From assembly GCF_011250635.1 (NCBI RefSeq), contig NZ_JAANNP010000001.1, positions 21,828-85,827 of the forward strand: a stretch of 64,000 bases of DNA, written 5' to 3'. Made by a program: the position numbers and the translations under genes. The notes beneath the pieces were generated by a model that searched no databases, was not told the origin of the DNA, and was given only the letters and a program-made list of their open reading frames with translations. Positions 23,148 through 31,364 of this stretch are shown here, one piece after another. Numbering within the stretch: position 1 is the first letter of the stretch; every line of letters begins with the position of its first letter. Source of the DNA: Motilibacter deserti (GTDB lineage: Bacteria > Actinomycetota > Actinomycetes > Motilibacterales > Motilibacteraceae).

Positions 23148-24283
23148 GACGTCAAGCTCCCTTCGGCACTGGGCCCCGGCCGGCTCGGGGCGAACCTCTC
23201 CGCTCGGATGCGGTGCTCCGGCACGCCCGCCTTGATGAGCTCCTTGACGGTCTCGTCGACCATCAGCGGCGCCCCGCACACGAACACGTCCCTGCTGCCC
23301 CACGGGCCGTCGCGGACCACCACGTCGCTGACGCGCCCCTTCTCCCCGGGGTAGTCGTCCTCGTCGGAGACCACGGGCACCACGGTCACCCACGGGTGGG
23401 CGCGGGCGAGCGCCTGCAGGCTCTCGAGGTCGTAGAGGTCGGCAGCCGTCCGTGCCTCGACGTAGAAGTCGACGCGGCGGGCGACGTCGTCCTGCGTGAC
23501 CTGCTCGAGGATCGCCTTGAGCGGGGCCACGCCCGTGCCGCTCGCGACGAGCAGGAGGTCGCGGTCGGACGTCGTGTCGAGCACGAGCCCGCCCTGGGGC
23601 GGCCCGAGCCGGACCGCGTCGCCGACCGCGAGGTGGCGGACGAGGGCCGAGCTCACCGGGCCGCCGTCGTGAGCCTGCACGTGCAGCTCCAGGACGTTGT
23701 CCTCGCGGGGAGCGTTGGCGACGGCGTAGTAGCGCCAGAGCCGGGGCCGCAGCTCACTCTCCACGGCCACGGCCTGGCCCGGGACGAAGTCGAGGCGCTC
23801 GCGCGGCTCCAGGCGGACGACCGCGATGTCGAGCGTTCGCCGCTCGTGCGAGACCACGCGCGCGTCCCACCAGGCCGGGTCGTCGGACTGACCGGCGGCC
23901 TCGGTCATGACGGAGGCGATGACGCCGTAGGCCTCGGCCCAGTCGGCCGCGAGCTCGGGCGTCCACGCGTCACCGGCGAAGTGCTCGAGCGTGGCCAGGA
24001 GGCTGGCCCCGACCGCCGGGTAGTGCCCGGCGAGCGTCCCGAACTTGCGGTGGTCGCGACCGAGGTCCTGCAGGAACGGGACGAGTACGTCCACATTGTC
24101 CACATTGGTCACAATGTGTCCGAGCGCGGCGAACAAGCGGTCGCGCTGCGTCATCATCGAGACGGGGAACAGTGAACGGGTCTCGGGATAGTTCAGGAAC
24201 AGGTGCGAGTAGAAGAACAGCGGGACCTCATCGCCGTTCGCACCGACGACCTCGAAGCTGTCGCGCATTCGCTGGATGTCCAC
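23144..24283 (-). CDS. Flavohaemoprotein (globin-FAD-NAD reductase)
   Basis: A 379-residue flavohaemoglobin, the family that converts nitric oxide to nitrate using NAD(P)H and oxygen. The globin domain (about 1-135) has a Tyr at B10 (FFYSHLF) and the proximal His in GRDHRKFG (about His78). The FAD domain has RYYAVANAP and the NAD domain GTGVAPLKAIL and VFVCGAPLMV. GTG start with GGAGGAGA upstream. It lies 63 bases after the truncated haemoglobin gene and overlaps the DivIVA-like gene. The stretch coding HIVTNVDNVD uses AT-rich codons and contains a palindrome unlike the rest of the gene. Confidence 0.9.
   Translation of the reverse strand: MDIQRMRDSFEVVGANGDEVPLFFYSHLFLNYPETRSLFPVSMMTQRDRLFAALGHIVTNVDNVDVLVPFLQDLGRDHRKFGTLAGHYPAVGASLLATLEHFAGDAWTPELAADWAEAYGVIASVMTEAAGQSDDPAWWDARVVSHERRTLDIAVVRLEPRERLDFVPGQAVAVESELRPRLWRYYAVANAPREDNVLELHVQAHDGGPVSSALVRHLAVGDAVRLGPPQGGLVLDTTSDRDLLLVASGTGVAPLKAILEQVTQDDVARRVDFYVEARTAADLYDLESLQALARAHPWVTVVPVVSDEDDYPGEKGRVSDVVVRDGPWGSRDVFVCGAPLMVDETVKELIKAGVPEHRIRAERFAPSRPGPSAEGSLTS
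24091..24118. repeat. Palindrome and direct repeat inside the flavohaemoprotein gene
   Basis: CCACATTG occurs at 24091 and 24100, and CACATTG (24101-24107) faces CAATGTG (24112-24118) over four bases. The segment is AT-rich for this genome and lies in the globin-coding part. It resembles an operator but could simply reflect the Asn-Val codon repeat. Confidence 0.6.
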
Positions 24284-24346
24284 CAGAAGCTCTCCTCCCC
24301 CACTGTCCTTGTCTCCGCCGTGCCCGGGCCGGCACGGTGCTGCCGG

Positions 24347-24718
24347 CTACGAACCGGATGGCACGGGATCCGCGACGATGTCGTCGCGGTGGGCGCCGAG
24401 CGCCGCTGCGACGGTCCCGAGCGTCTCGTCGTCGACCCCGAGCGACGTGAGCGTGGCCGCAAGGTGGCCCACGACCCGGTCGAAGTCCGCGGACGTGATG
24501 CCGAGCGAGCGGTGCGCCTGCGCGAGGTCCCGCCCCTCGTAGGCCTTCGGCCCGCCCGTCACCTGGACGAGCAGGGCAGCCTGGTGCTGACGGAGCCGCG
24601 CCATGTCGACGCCCTCGAAGTAGCCGGCGAGCGCAGGGTCACCCAGCACGCGGCGGTAGAACTCGTCCACCGCGGCACGAATGCCATGCTCCTGGCCGAG
24701 AACGTCGTAAATCGACAC
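24347..24718 (-). CDS. Truncated haemoglobin (group I-like)
   Basis: A 123-residue 2-on-2 globin. It shows the B10 tyrosine (EFYRRVL), the E-helix LRQHQAALL, the GGPKAYEG glycine motif and a proximal-His region AHRSLGI. Group I truncated globins (GlbN type) bind oxygen and detoxify nitric oxide. GTG start at 24718 with GGAGTAGG upstream, giving MSIYDVLGQEHG. It precedes the flavohaemoprotein, so the two globins form a likely NO/oxygen-stress operon. A TTACGC-N17-TACAGT promoter candidate lies about 50-80 bases upstream. Confidence 0.88.
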   Translation of the reverse strand: MSIYDVLGQEHGIRAAVDEFYRRVLGDPALAGYFEGVDMARLRQHQAALLVQVTGGPKAYEGRDLAQAHRSLGITSADFDRVVGHLAATLTSLGVDDETLGTVAAALGAHRDDIVADPVPSGS

Positions 24719-25141
24719 GGATCGCCTACTCCAACCTTCCAGGTGCCCGGGCCATCGCGGCCCGGCGGGACCGACTGTAGGGGGTGCCCGCCGCGTGCGT
24801 AACACAATCCCCAGACTTCGGATACGCGCTGATCACACCAGGCGGGCACGAGGAAGTTGCCGGCCGCCGAATTTCCGTCCAGGCACGGACGGTGCTACTC
24901 GGCATTCCGTGACGAGCAAATAACGGAGCGTCGCAGCCGATGGCCTGCCGCCGGTCCAGGCGGCAGGCGCACCCTATGGGCCGGTCTGCACAGTTCGCCC
25001 GGGCCCGGCGCGAGGGGTTCGCCGCCTCTTCGGACGAAGTTCGGCAACTCGAACGGTGCGACGGCCCCGTCGTTGCTAGCGTCCGACCGCTCTGGCTCGT
25101 CCAGGGCGGCACAGCTCGCAAGCGACACAGGGGGGATTGCG
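24719..25141. other. Divergent intergenic region, truncated globin / Tat protein
   Basis: 423 bases without a convincing gene. Its left part should hold the minus-strand globin promoter, and its right part holds TTGCTAGCGTC (25073-25083), the element shared with the other Tat-protein gene, and a GGGGGG ribosome site just before 25142. No RNA gene or repeat was recognised. Confidence 0.5.
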
Positions 25142-25717
25142 ATGGACGACAGCGCGCAGACGCTGCCGACGGGCAGCGCGGTCGACCGACGGACGATGCT
25201 CAAGCGCGCGGGTGCGCTGGGCGTCGCGGCGGTGTGGGCGACGCCGGTCCTGCAGAGCACGGGAGTGGCCTACGCGGTGGGGAGCCCGCCGCCCGGCGGC
25301 ACCCCGGTCCCGCCCGGCGGCATCAACCAGCTGCCGCTGCGGGGCGTGCTCGTGGTGCGTTTCGACGGCTCGCCCGACCGGGTCGCTCTCAGCATCTACA
25401 ACGGGGGCTCCACCCTCGACCGCACGATCAACAACGAGGACAGCACGTTCATCACGTCCAAGATCGGAACGTGGCGCGACGCGAGCAGCGCGGAGCGCAG
25501 CCGCTTCACGACGTTCGGCGCGACGACGTACGCCGGCTCCGCTGCGCTCTTCGTCACCCTGCCGGCGGGCGTGGCCTTCGTCGACGGCGTGACATACACC
25601 TTCGACGGCAGCTTCTACAACTGCGGTGACGGCGACAAGTACACGACCGCCTACCGCAGCGGCAGCACCGTCTACTTCGTCCGCGCCTGCAACGAGTCGA
25701 GCGGCGGGGAGTCCTAG
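25142..25717 (+). CDS. Tat-exported protein of unknown function, paralogous leader
   Basis: A 191-residue predicted exported protein. The twin-arginine leader DRRTMLKRAG (Arg16-Arg17) ends at a likely cleavage after Ala45 (AYA|V), followed by a Gly/Pro linker (GSPPPGG) and a beta-rich domain that I do not recognise, with two cysteines in the last third (FYNCGDGD, VRACNESS) that could form a disulfide. From DRRT to GSPxPGG it is nearly identical in pattern to the Tat protein at 19317, whereas the mature regions are unrelated. ATG follows GGGGGG by seven bases. It converges on uvrB with a shared terminator. Confidence 0.8.
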   Translation: MDDSAQTLPTGSAVDRRTMLKRAGALGVAAVWATPVLQSTGVAYAVGSPPPGGTPVPPGGINQLPLRGVLVVRFDGSPDRVALSIYNGGSTLDRTINNEDSTFITSKIGTWRDASSAERSRFTTFGATTYAGSAALFVTLPAGVAFVDGVTYTFDGSFYNCGDGDKYTTAYRSGSTVYFVRACNESSGGES

Positions 25718-25752
25718 CCGCTGCCTCCTCGCGTACCCGCGACAGCAAAGCA

Positions 25753-25784
25753 CGAGGGGACGGCCCAACCGGGCCGTCCCCTCG
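25753..25784. terminator. Perfect bidirectional hairpin between Tat protein and uvrB
   Basis: CGAGGGGACGGCCC pairs perfectly with its complement over an AACC loop. It lies 35 bases after the Tat-protein stop and 25 bases beyond the uvrB stop, serving both convergent genes. Confidence 0.88.
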
Positions 25785-25809
25785 TCGCGTCGTGGGGCCA
25801 GGCCGCGAG

Positions 25810-27927
25810 TCAGCCGACCCCGGCGGTCCGCATCCCGCGCAGCTCCTTCTTGAGCTCCTGGACCTCGTCACGCAGCCGGGCGGCGAGCTCGAACTGCAGC
25901 TCGGCCGCAGCGGTCCGCATCTGGTCGGTCAGCGTCTGGATGAGCTCGGCGAGGTCGTTGGCCGGCATGCCGGAGGCCAGCTGCTTGGCGTGGGCGCCGA
26001 CGTCCGCCTTCGAGGACAGGCCCGGCACGGGGGACTTGCCGCGCGACTGCTGCCGGCCGGACCCGCCCAGCAGCTCGGCCGTGTCGGCTTCCTCGCGGGC
26101 CAGCAGGTCGGTGATGTCCGCGATCCGCTTACGCAGCGGCTGCGGGTCGATCCCGCGCTCCTTGTTGTAGGCGACCTGCTTCTCGCGCCGTCGGGCGGTC
26201 TCCTCGATCGCCTGCGCCATCGAGGGCGTGATCTTGTCGGCGTACATGTGCACTTGGCCGGAGACGTTGCGGGCCGCGCGCCCGATCGTCTGGATCAGCG
26301 AGGTCGCGGAGCGCAGGAACCCCTCCTTGTCCGCGTCGAGGATCGCGACGAGCGACACCTCCGGCAGGTCGAGGCCCTCGCGGAGCAGGTTGATGCCGAC
26401 GAGCACGTCGTACTCGCCCATGCGCAGCTCGCGCAGGAGCTCGACCCGGCGCAGGGTGTCGACCTCGGAGTGCAGGTAGCGGACCCGGATGCCGAGCTCG
26501 AGCAGGTAGTCCGTGAGGTCCTCGGACATCTTCTTGGTGAGGGTCGTGACCAGGACCCGCTCGTCGCGCTCGGTCCGCTGCCGGATCTCGTGCACCAGGT
26601 CGTCGATCTGGCCCTTGGTGGGCTTGACGATGACCTCGGGGTCGACGAGCCCGGTGGGCCGGATGACCTGCTCGACGAACTCGCCTCCCGTGCGGGTCAG
26701 CTCGTAGGCCCCCGGTGTGGCCGAGAGGTAGACCGTCTGGCCGATCCGCTCGAGGAACTCCTCCCACTTGAGCGGTCGGTTGTCCATCGCGCTCGGCAGC
26801 CGGAACCCGTGCTCGACGAGCGTCCGCTTGCGGGACATGTCGCCCTCGTACATCGCGCCGATCTGGGGCACCGCCACGTGGGACTCGTCCACGACGAGCA
26901 GGAAGTCCTCGGGGAAGAAGTCGAGCAGCGTGTTGGCCGCCGACCCCGGCTCGCGCCCGTCGATGTGCAGCGAGTAGTTCTCGATGCCGGAGCAGAACCC
27001 GACCTGGCGCATCATCTCGATGTCGTAGGTCGTGCGCATGCGCAGCCGCTGCGCCTCGAGCAGCTTGCCCTGCTTCTCCATCTTGGCCAGCTGGTCGCCG
27101 AGCTCGCGCTCGATGCCGGCGATCGCGCGCTCCATGCGCTCGGGGCCGGCCACGTAGTGCGTCGCCGGGAAGATGCGGACCTGCTCCTGCTCGGCGATCA
27201 CCTCGCCGGTCAGCGGGTGCAGCATGAGGATGCGCTCGATCTCGTCGCCGAACATCTCGATCCGGACGGCGAGCTCTTCGTAGACGGGGATGATCTCGAT
27301 GGTGTCGCCGCGCACCCGGAACGTGCCGCGGGTGAAGGCGAGGTCGTTGCGCGTGTATTGGACCTCGACGAACCGGCGCAGCAGCGTGTCGCGGTCGATC
27401 TCCATCCCGACGTGCAGCTCGACCATCCGGTCGACGTACTCCTGCGGGGTGCCGAGGCCATAGATGCACGAGACGGTCGCCACCACCACGGCGTCCCGCC
27501 GGGTCAGCAGCGAGCTCGTCGCCGAGTGGCGCAGCCGCTCGACCTCCTCGTTGACCGAGGAGTCCTTCTCGATGTAGGTGTCCGTCTGCGGGACGTAGGC
27601 CTCGGGCTGGTAGTAGTCGTAGTACGACACGAAGTACTCGACCGCGTTGTTCGGCAGCATCTCGCGCAGCTCGTTCGCCATCTGCGCCGCGAGCGTCTTG
27701 TTCGGCTCGAGCACCAGCGTCGGGCGCTGCAGGCGCTCGATGAGCCAGGCGGTGGTCGCGCTCTTGCCGGTGCCGGTCGCGCCGAGCAGCACGACGTCCT
27801 TCTCTCCCGCCCGGATCCGCCGCTCGAGCTCGGCGATCGCGGTGGGCTGGTCGCCGCTCGGCTCGAACTCGGACACGACGGAGAAGGGCGTGGCCGAACT
27901 GCGCTGGAGGTCGGTGACGGGTCGCAC
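25810..27927 (-). CDS. uvrB: UvrABC system protein B
   Basis: Damage-verifying helicase of nucleotide excision repair. The 705-residue protein has Walker [11 protein letters not shown], the beta-hairpin region with [12 protein letters not shown], the DESHV box, helicase motif VI ([10 protein letters not shown]), and a C-terminal UVR motif that binds UvrC. The GTG at 27927 gives MRPVTDLQ, the usual start; it lies six bases after a TACCTT -10 box with no ribosome site, so the mRNA is probably leaderless. Its promoter shares a damage-type motif with uvrA. Confidence 0.97.
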   Translation of the reverse strand: MRPVTDLQRSSATPFSVVSEFEPSGDQPTAIAELERRIRAGEKDVVLLGATGTGKSATTAWLIERLQRPTLVLEPNKTLAAQMANELREMLPNNAVEYFVSYYDYYQPEAYVPQTDTYIEKDSSVNEEVERLRHSATSSLLTRRDAVVVATVSCIYGLGTPQEYVDRMVELHVGMEIDRDTLLRRFVEVQYTRNDLAFTRGTFRVRGDTIEIIPVYEELAVRIEMFGDEIERILMLHPLTGEVIAEQEQVRIFPATHYVAGPERMERAIAGIERELGDQLAKMEKQGKLLEAQRLRMRTTYDIEMMRQVGFCSGIENYSLHIDGREPGSAANTLLDFFPEDFLLVVDESHVAVPQIGAMYEGDMSRKRTLVEHGFRLPSAMDNRPLKWEEFLERIGQTVYLSATPGAYELTRTGGEFVEQVIRPTGLVDPEVIVKPTKGQIDDLVHEIRQRTERDERVLVTTLTKKMSEDLTDYLLELGIRVRYLHSEVDTLRRVELLRELRMGEYDVLVGINLLREGLDLPEVSLVAILDADKEGFLRSATSLIQTIGRAARNVSGQVHMYADKITPSMAQAIEETARRREKQVAYNKERGIDPQPLRKRIADITDLLAREEADTAELLGGSGRQQSRGKSPVPGLSSKADVGAHAKQLASGMPANDLAELIQTLTDQMRTAAAELQFELAARLRDEVQELKKELRGMRTAGVG

Positions 27928-27933
27928 GCATCG

Positions 27934-27956
27934 AAGGTACGTCGCCCCACCGACAG
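27934..27956 (-). promoter_or_regulatory. RecA-independent DNA-damage promoter (RecA-NDp type) of uvrB
   Basis: Read on the minus strand: CTGTCGGTG, eight bases, TACCTT, then six bases to the GTG start. It matches the RecA-NDp consensus TTGTCRGTG-N8-TANNNT at all but one position and shares a longer block, CGACTGTCGGTGG, with the uvrA promoter. The -10 to GTG distance implies leaderless translation. Confidence 0.82.
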
Positions 27957-27977
27957 TCGTGCCGGCGAGCGGTTGCC

Positions 27978-28586
27978 TCAGCTCTGGGCGGACGGCGCGT
28001 GCCGGGCCAGCCGCTCCCACAGCCGGTCGACTTGCGCCTGCAGGTGCTCCACCGGCCCCCCGCCGTCGAGCACGACGTCGGCGGCGGCCAGCCGCTGCTC
28101 GCGCGTCGCCTGGGCGGCGATGCGGGCGCGGGCTTGCTCCTCGTCCAGACCGCGGGCGGCCACGAGCCGCCGGACGCGCACGTCCTCCGGCGCGTCGACC
28201 ACCACGACGAGGTCCAGGCCCGCGGTCAGCCCCTTCTCCACGAGGAGCGGCACGTCGTGCACGACGACGGCGCCCGCGGGGGCCGCGGCGACGGCCTCGG
28301 CCCGGCGCCGGGCGACCTCGGGGTGGACGATCGCCTCGAGCCGCTCGCGGGCGGCGGCGTCCGCGAACACGACGCGGCCGAGCGCGAGGCGGTCGAGGGA
28401 GCCGTCCGCGGCGAGCACCGAGCGGCCGAAGGCGGCGACGACGGCGGCCAGCCCGGGGGTGCCGGGGGCGACCGCCTCGCGGGCCAGCAGGTCCGCGTCC
28501 ACGACGAGCGCGCCGAGCTCGGCCAGCCGCGCGGACGCCGTCGATTTGCCGGACGCGATCCCGCCGGTCAGCCCCACCTGCAGCAC
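27978..28586 (-). CDS. coaE: Dephospho-CoA kinase
   Basis: Last enzyme of coenzyme A synthesis, phosphorylating the 3'-hydroxyl of dephospho-CoA. The 202-residue protein opens [15 protein letters not shown] (P-loop) and has [12 protein letters not shown] and [11 protein letters not shown], the expected CoaE blocks, with the lid arginines in [13 protein letters not shown] start at 28586. It lies between rpsA and uvrB, its usual place in actinobacteria. Confidence 0.93.
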   Translation of the reverse strand: MLQVGLTGGIASGKSTASARLAELGALVVDADLLAREAVAPGTPGLAAVVAAFGRSVLAADGSLDRLALGRVVFADAAARERLEAIVHPEVARRRAEAVAAAPAGAVVVHDVPLLVEKGLTAGLDLVVVVDAPEDVRVRRLVAARGLDEEQARARIAAQATREQRLAAADVVLDGGGPVEHLQAQVDRLWERLARHAPSAQS

Positions 28587-28661
28587 GCGCCCATTCTTCC
28601 CGCGGGGGCGGGCCGACGACGAGGCCCGTCCCCATCCCCGTCGTCGCCCCCGCCGCAGACG

Positions 28662-28699
28662 CCGGACGCCCCCGGCCCGAAGGGGCAGGGGGCGTCCGG
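28662..28699 (-). terminator. Hairpin between rpsA and coaE
   Basis: CCGGACGCCCCC pairs perfectly with GGGGGCGTCCGG around a 14-base loop that can form its own small stem. It begins 15 bases after the rpsA stop. Confidence 0.8.
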
Positions 28700-28713
28700 T
28701 TCGGGGGTGCGGG

Positions 28714-30174
28714 TCAGGCCCCGCCGGTGAGCTTCTCGCGCAGCGCGGCGAGCGCCTCGTCGCTGGCGAGCGTGCCGCCGGCGTCCGCGACGGGCGCGTC
28801 GGAGGAGTAGCTCGACGGGGTCTCGGCCGACGCCTCGACCTCGGCAGCAGCCGCCGACGCGATCTGCTTGCGGTGCGCCTCGAAACGCGCCTGCGCCTCG
28901 GCGTACTGACGCTCCCACTCGGCCTGCTGGGCCTCGTGGCCGGGCAGCCACTCGTTGGTCTCCGGGTCGAAGCCCTCGGGGTAGATGTAGTTGCCCTGCT
29001 CGTCGTACGTCGCGGCCATGCCGTAGAGGGTCGGGTCGAACGTGTCGCCCTGCGCCTCGCCGGTCTCGTTGGCCTGCTTGAGCGACAGCGAGATGCGCCG
29101 GCGCTCGAGGTCGATGTCGATGACCTTGACGAAGATCTCGGTCCCGACCTGGACGACCTGCTCCGGCAGCTCGATGTGGCGCTCGGCGAGCTCGGAGATG
29201 TGGACCAGGCCCTCGATGCCCTCGTCCACCCGGACGAACGCACCGAACGGCACCAGCTTGGTGACCTTGCCGGGGACGACCTGGCCGATCTGGTGCGTGC
29301 GGGCGAACTGCTGCCACGGGTCTTCCTGGGTCGCCTTCAGCGACAGGGAGACGCGCTCGCGGTCCATGTCGACGTCGAGGACCTCGACGGTGACCTCCTG
29401 GCCGACCTCGACGACCTCGCTCGGGTGGTCGATGTGCTTCCACGAGAGCTCGGACACGTGGACGAGGCCGTCCACGCCGCCCAGGTCGACGAAGGCGCCG
29501 AAGTTGACGATCGAGGAGACGACGCCCGAGCGGACCTGGCCCTTCTGCAGGGTCTGCAGGAACGTCGAGCGCACCTCGGACTGGGTCTGCTCGAGCCACG
29601 CGCGGCGGGACAGGACCACGTTGTTGCGGTTCTTGTCCAGCTCGATGATCTTCGCCTCGAGCTCGCGGCCGACGTAGGGCTGCAGGTCGCGGACGCGGCG
29701 CATCTCGACCAGCGAGGCCGGGAGGAAGCCGCGAAGCCCGATGTCGAGGATGAGGCCACCCTTGACGACCTCGATGACGGTGCCGGTGACGACGCCGTCC
29801 TCTTCCTTGATCTTCTCGATCGTGCCCCAGGCCCGCTCGTACTGCGCGCGCTTCTTCGACAGGATCAGCCGACCCTCCTTGTCCTCCTTCTGGAGGACGA
29901 GGGCCTCGACGTTGTCGCCGACGCTGACGACCTCGGAGGGGTCGACGTCGTGCTTGATCGAGAGCTCGCGCGAGGGGATGACGCCCTCGGTCTTGTAACC
30001 GATGTCGAGCAGGACCTCGTCCCGGTCGACCTTGACGATGACACCGTCGACGATGTCACCGTCGTTGAAGTACTTGATCGTGGAGTCGATTGCGGCAAGG
30101 AAGTCTTCCGCGGACCCGATGTCGTTGATCGCGACCTGGCGCGTGGCAGGGGCCTCGACTGGGGTGGACGTCAT
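28714..30174 (-). CDS. rpsA: 30S ribosomal protein S1
   Basis: Binds mRNA on the small ribosomal subunit. The 486-residue protein has four S1 RNA-binding domains between about residues 35 and 360 (for example the VSSIVNFGAFVDLGG and KLVPFGAFVRVDEG cores), then an acidic and alanine-rich C-terminal tail, the actinobacterial form. ATG at 30174 gives MTSTPVEAPATRQVAIND. A strong promoter lies about 200 bases upstream, giving an unusually long leader. Confidence 0.96.
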   Translation of the reverse strand: MTSTPVEAPATRQVAINDIGSAEDFLAAIDSTIKYFNDGDIVDGVIVKVDRDEVLLDIGYKTEGVIPSRELSIKHDVDPSEVVSVGDNVEALVLQKEDKEGRLILSKKRAQYERAWGTIEKIKEEDGVVTGTVIEVVKGGLILDIGLRGFLPASLVEMRRVRDLQPYVGRELEAKIIELDKNRNNVVLSRRAWLEQTQSEVRSTFLQTLQKGQVRSGVVSSIVNFGAFVDLGGVDGLVHVSELSWKHIDHPSEVVEVGQEVTVEVLDVDMDRERVSLSLKATQEDPWQQFARTHQIGQVVPGKVTKLVPFGAFVRVDEGIEGLVHISELAERHIELPEQVVQVGTEIFVKVIDIDLERRRISLSLKQANETGEAQGDTFDPTLYGMAATYDEQGNYIYPEGFDPETNEWLPGHEAQQAEWERQYAEAQARFEAHRKQIASAAAAEVEASAETPSSYSSDAPVADAGGTLASDEALAALREKLTGGA

Positions 30175-30376
30175 GTAGGAGGGGCTCCGTAGCGGGCAAT
30201 GAGTGTGTCGGCGTGCGCCGGGACCCGTTGTCGGCTGTGCTCGAACTGCACCAGAGGCTGTCCACCAGAGGCACGGCACCGACCCGGGGCGAAACCGGTG
30301 CGGCGCCGCAGTTGCTCACACTGCTGAGCGCGGCCCACTCGGTCTGAGGTCGCGCAGGCCCACGTACGCAGTCTCA

Positions 30377-30405
30377 AGGATAGGGCCCGGCAGCATAGCG
30401 GTCAA
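30377..30405 (-). promoter_or_regulatory. Strong sigma70-type promoter of rpsA
   Basis: On the minus strand TTGACC, 17 bases, TATCCT: close to the principal-sigma consensus with ideal spacing. It implies a leader of about 195 bases before the rpsA ATG, which could hold a regulatory structure. Confidence 0.75.
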
Positions 30406-30423
30406 CGCGGAGGAAGGACGTCG

Positions 30424-31323
30424 GTGACGGTGGAGTTCGACGAGGGGCCCGGACGGTCCCGACCGTCTGCCGGGCAGCCGGGCTGGGACGGCGACGACGG
30501 CGGGGCGGCCGTGACCCGGCGCGCTGCAGGGCCGGGCGAGAGCGCCCGGGCGAACCGGCACTGGTGGGACGCGGCCGCCGCCAGCTACCAGGACGAGCAC
30601 GGCGCGTTCCTCGGCGACGAGGACTTCGTGTGGGGACCGGAGGGCCTGCGCGAGGCCGACGCCGGCCTGCTCGGGCCGGTGGCGGGCCGCAGCGTCCTGG
30701 AGATCGGCTCCGGCGCGGCGCAGTGCGCGCGCTGGCTCGTCGCCGCGGGAGCGGCCTGGGTCGTCGCCATGGACGTGTCGTTCGCCCAGTTGGAGGCGTC
30801 GCGGCGCATCGACGCCCGGCGCGGGTCGCACGTCCCGGTCGTGCAGGCCGACGCGCAGCGCCTGCCGTTCGCCGCCGCCTCCTTCGACATCGCCTGCTCG
30901 GCGTACGGCGGGGTCCCCTTCGTCGCCGACTCGGCCGGGGTCATGCGCGAGGTCGCGCGTGTGCTGCGCCCCGGCGGGCGCTGGGTGTTCTCGGTCACCC
31001 ACCCGGTCCGATGGGCCTTCCCGGACGACCCAGGGCCCGCTGGGCTCACCGCTCGCGACTCCTACTTCGACCGCCGCCCCTACGTCGAGCAGGACGCCTC
31101 CGGCACGGCGACGTACGTCGAGCACCACCGCACGCTCGGCGACCGGGTCCGCGAGCTGACCGCCGCCGGGCTGCGCCTCGTCGACCTCGTCGAGCCCGAG
31201 TGGCCCGACGGGCACGACCGGGCCTGGGGCGGCTGGAGCCCGCTGCGCGGCCGCCTGCTGCCCGGCACGGCGGTGTTCGTGTGCGAGCTGCCCTCCGGTG
31301 GCACTGCGGGCGGCGCGAGTTAG
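30424..31323 (+). CDS. SAM-dependent class I methyltransferase
   Basis: A 299-residue methyltransferase of unknown substrate. After a disordered N-terminal 40 residues, NRHWWDAAAASYQDEH leads into motif I (VLEIGSGAAQCARWL), an acidic motif II residue (VAMDVS), QADAQRLPF and the post-motif LRPGGRWVFSVTHP of Methyltransf_11-type enzymes. GTG start with GAGGAAGGA upstream. A protein of this type next to rpsA is common in actinobacteria. Its stop codon lies inside the iron box of the next gene. Confidence 0.85.
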   Translation: MTVEFDEGPGRSRPSAGQPGWDGDDGGAAVTRRAAGPGESARANRHWWDAAAASYQDEHGAFLGDEDFVWGPEGLREADAGLLGPVAGRSVLEIGSGAAQCARWLVAAGAAWVVAMDVSFAQLEASRRIDARRGSHVPVVQADAQRLPFAAASFDIACSAYGGVPFVADSAGVMREVARVLRPGGRWVFSVTHPVRWAFPDDPGPAGLTARDSYFDRRPYVEQDASGTATYVEHHRTLGDRVRELTAAGLRLVDLVEPEWPDGHDRAWGGWSPLRGRLLPGTAVFVCELPSGGTAGGAS

Positions 31324-31338
31324 GTTAGGGTTGCCTGA
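31320..31338 (+). promoter_or_regulatory. Iron box (DmdR/IdeR operator)
   Basis: TTAGGTTAGGGTTGCCTGA closely matches the actinobacterial DtxR-family operator TTAGGTTAGSCTMMCCTAA. It overlaps the methyltransferase stop codon and lies 26 bases before a siderophore-binding lipoprotein ATG, so iron-dependent repression of that gene is expected. Confidence 0.85.
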
Positions 31339-31364
31339 CCGAGAACTGCACGTCAGGAGCCCTC

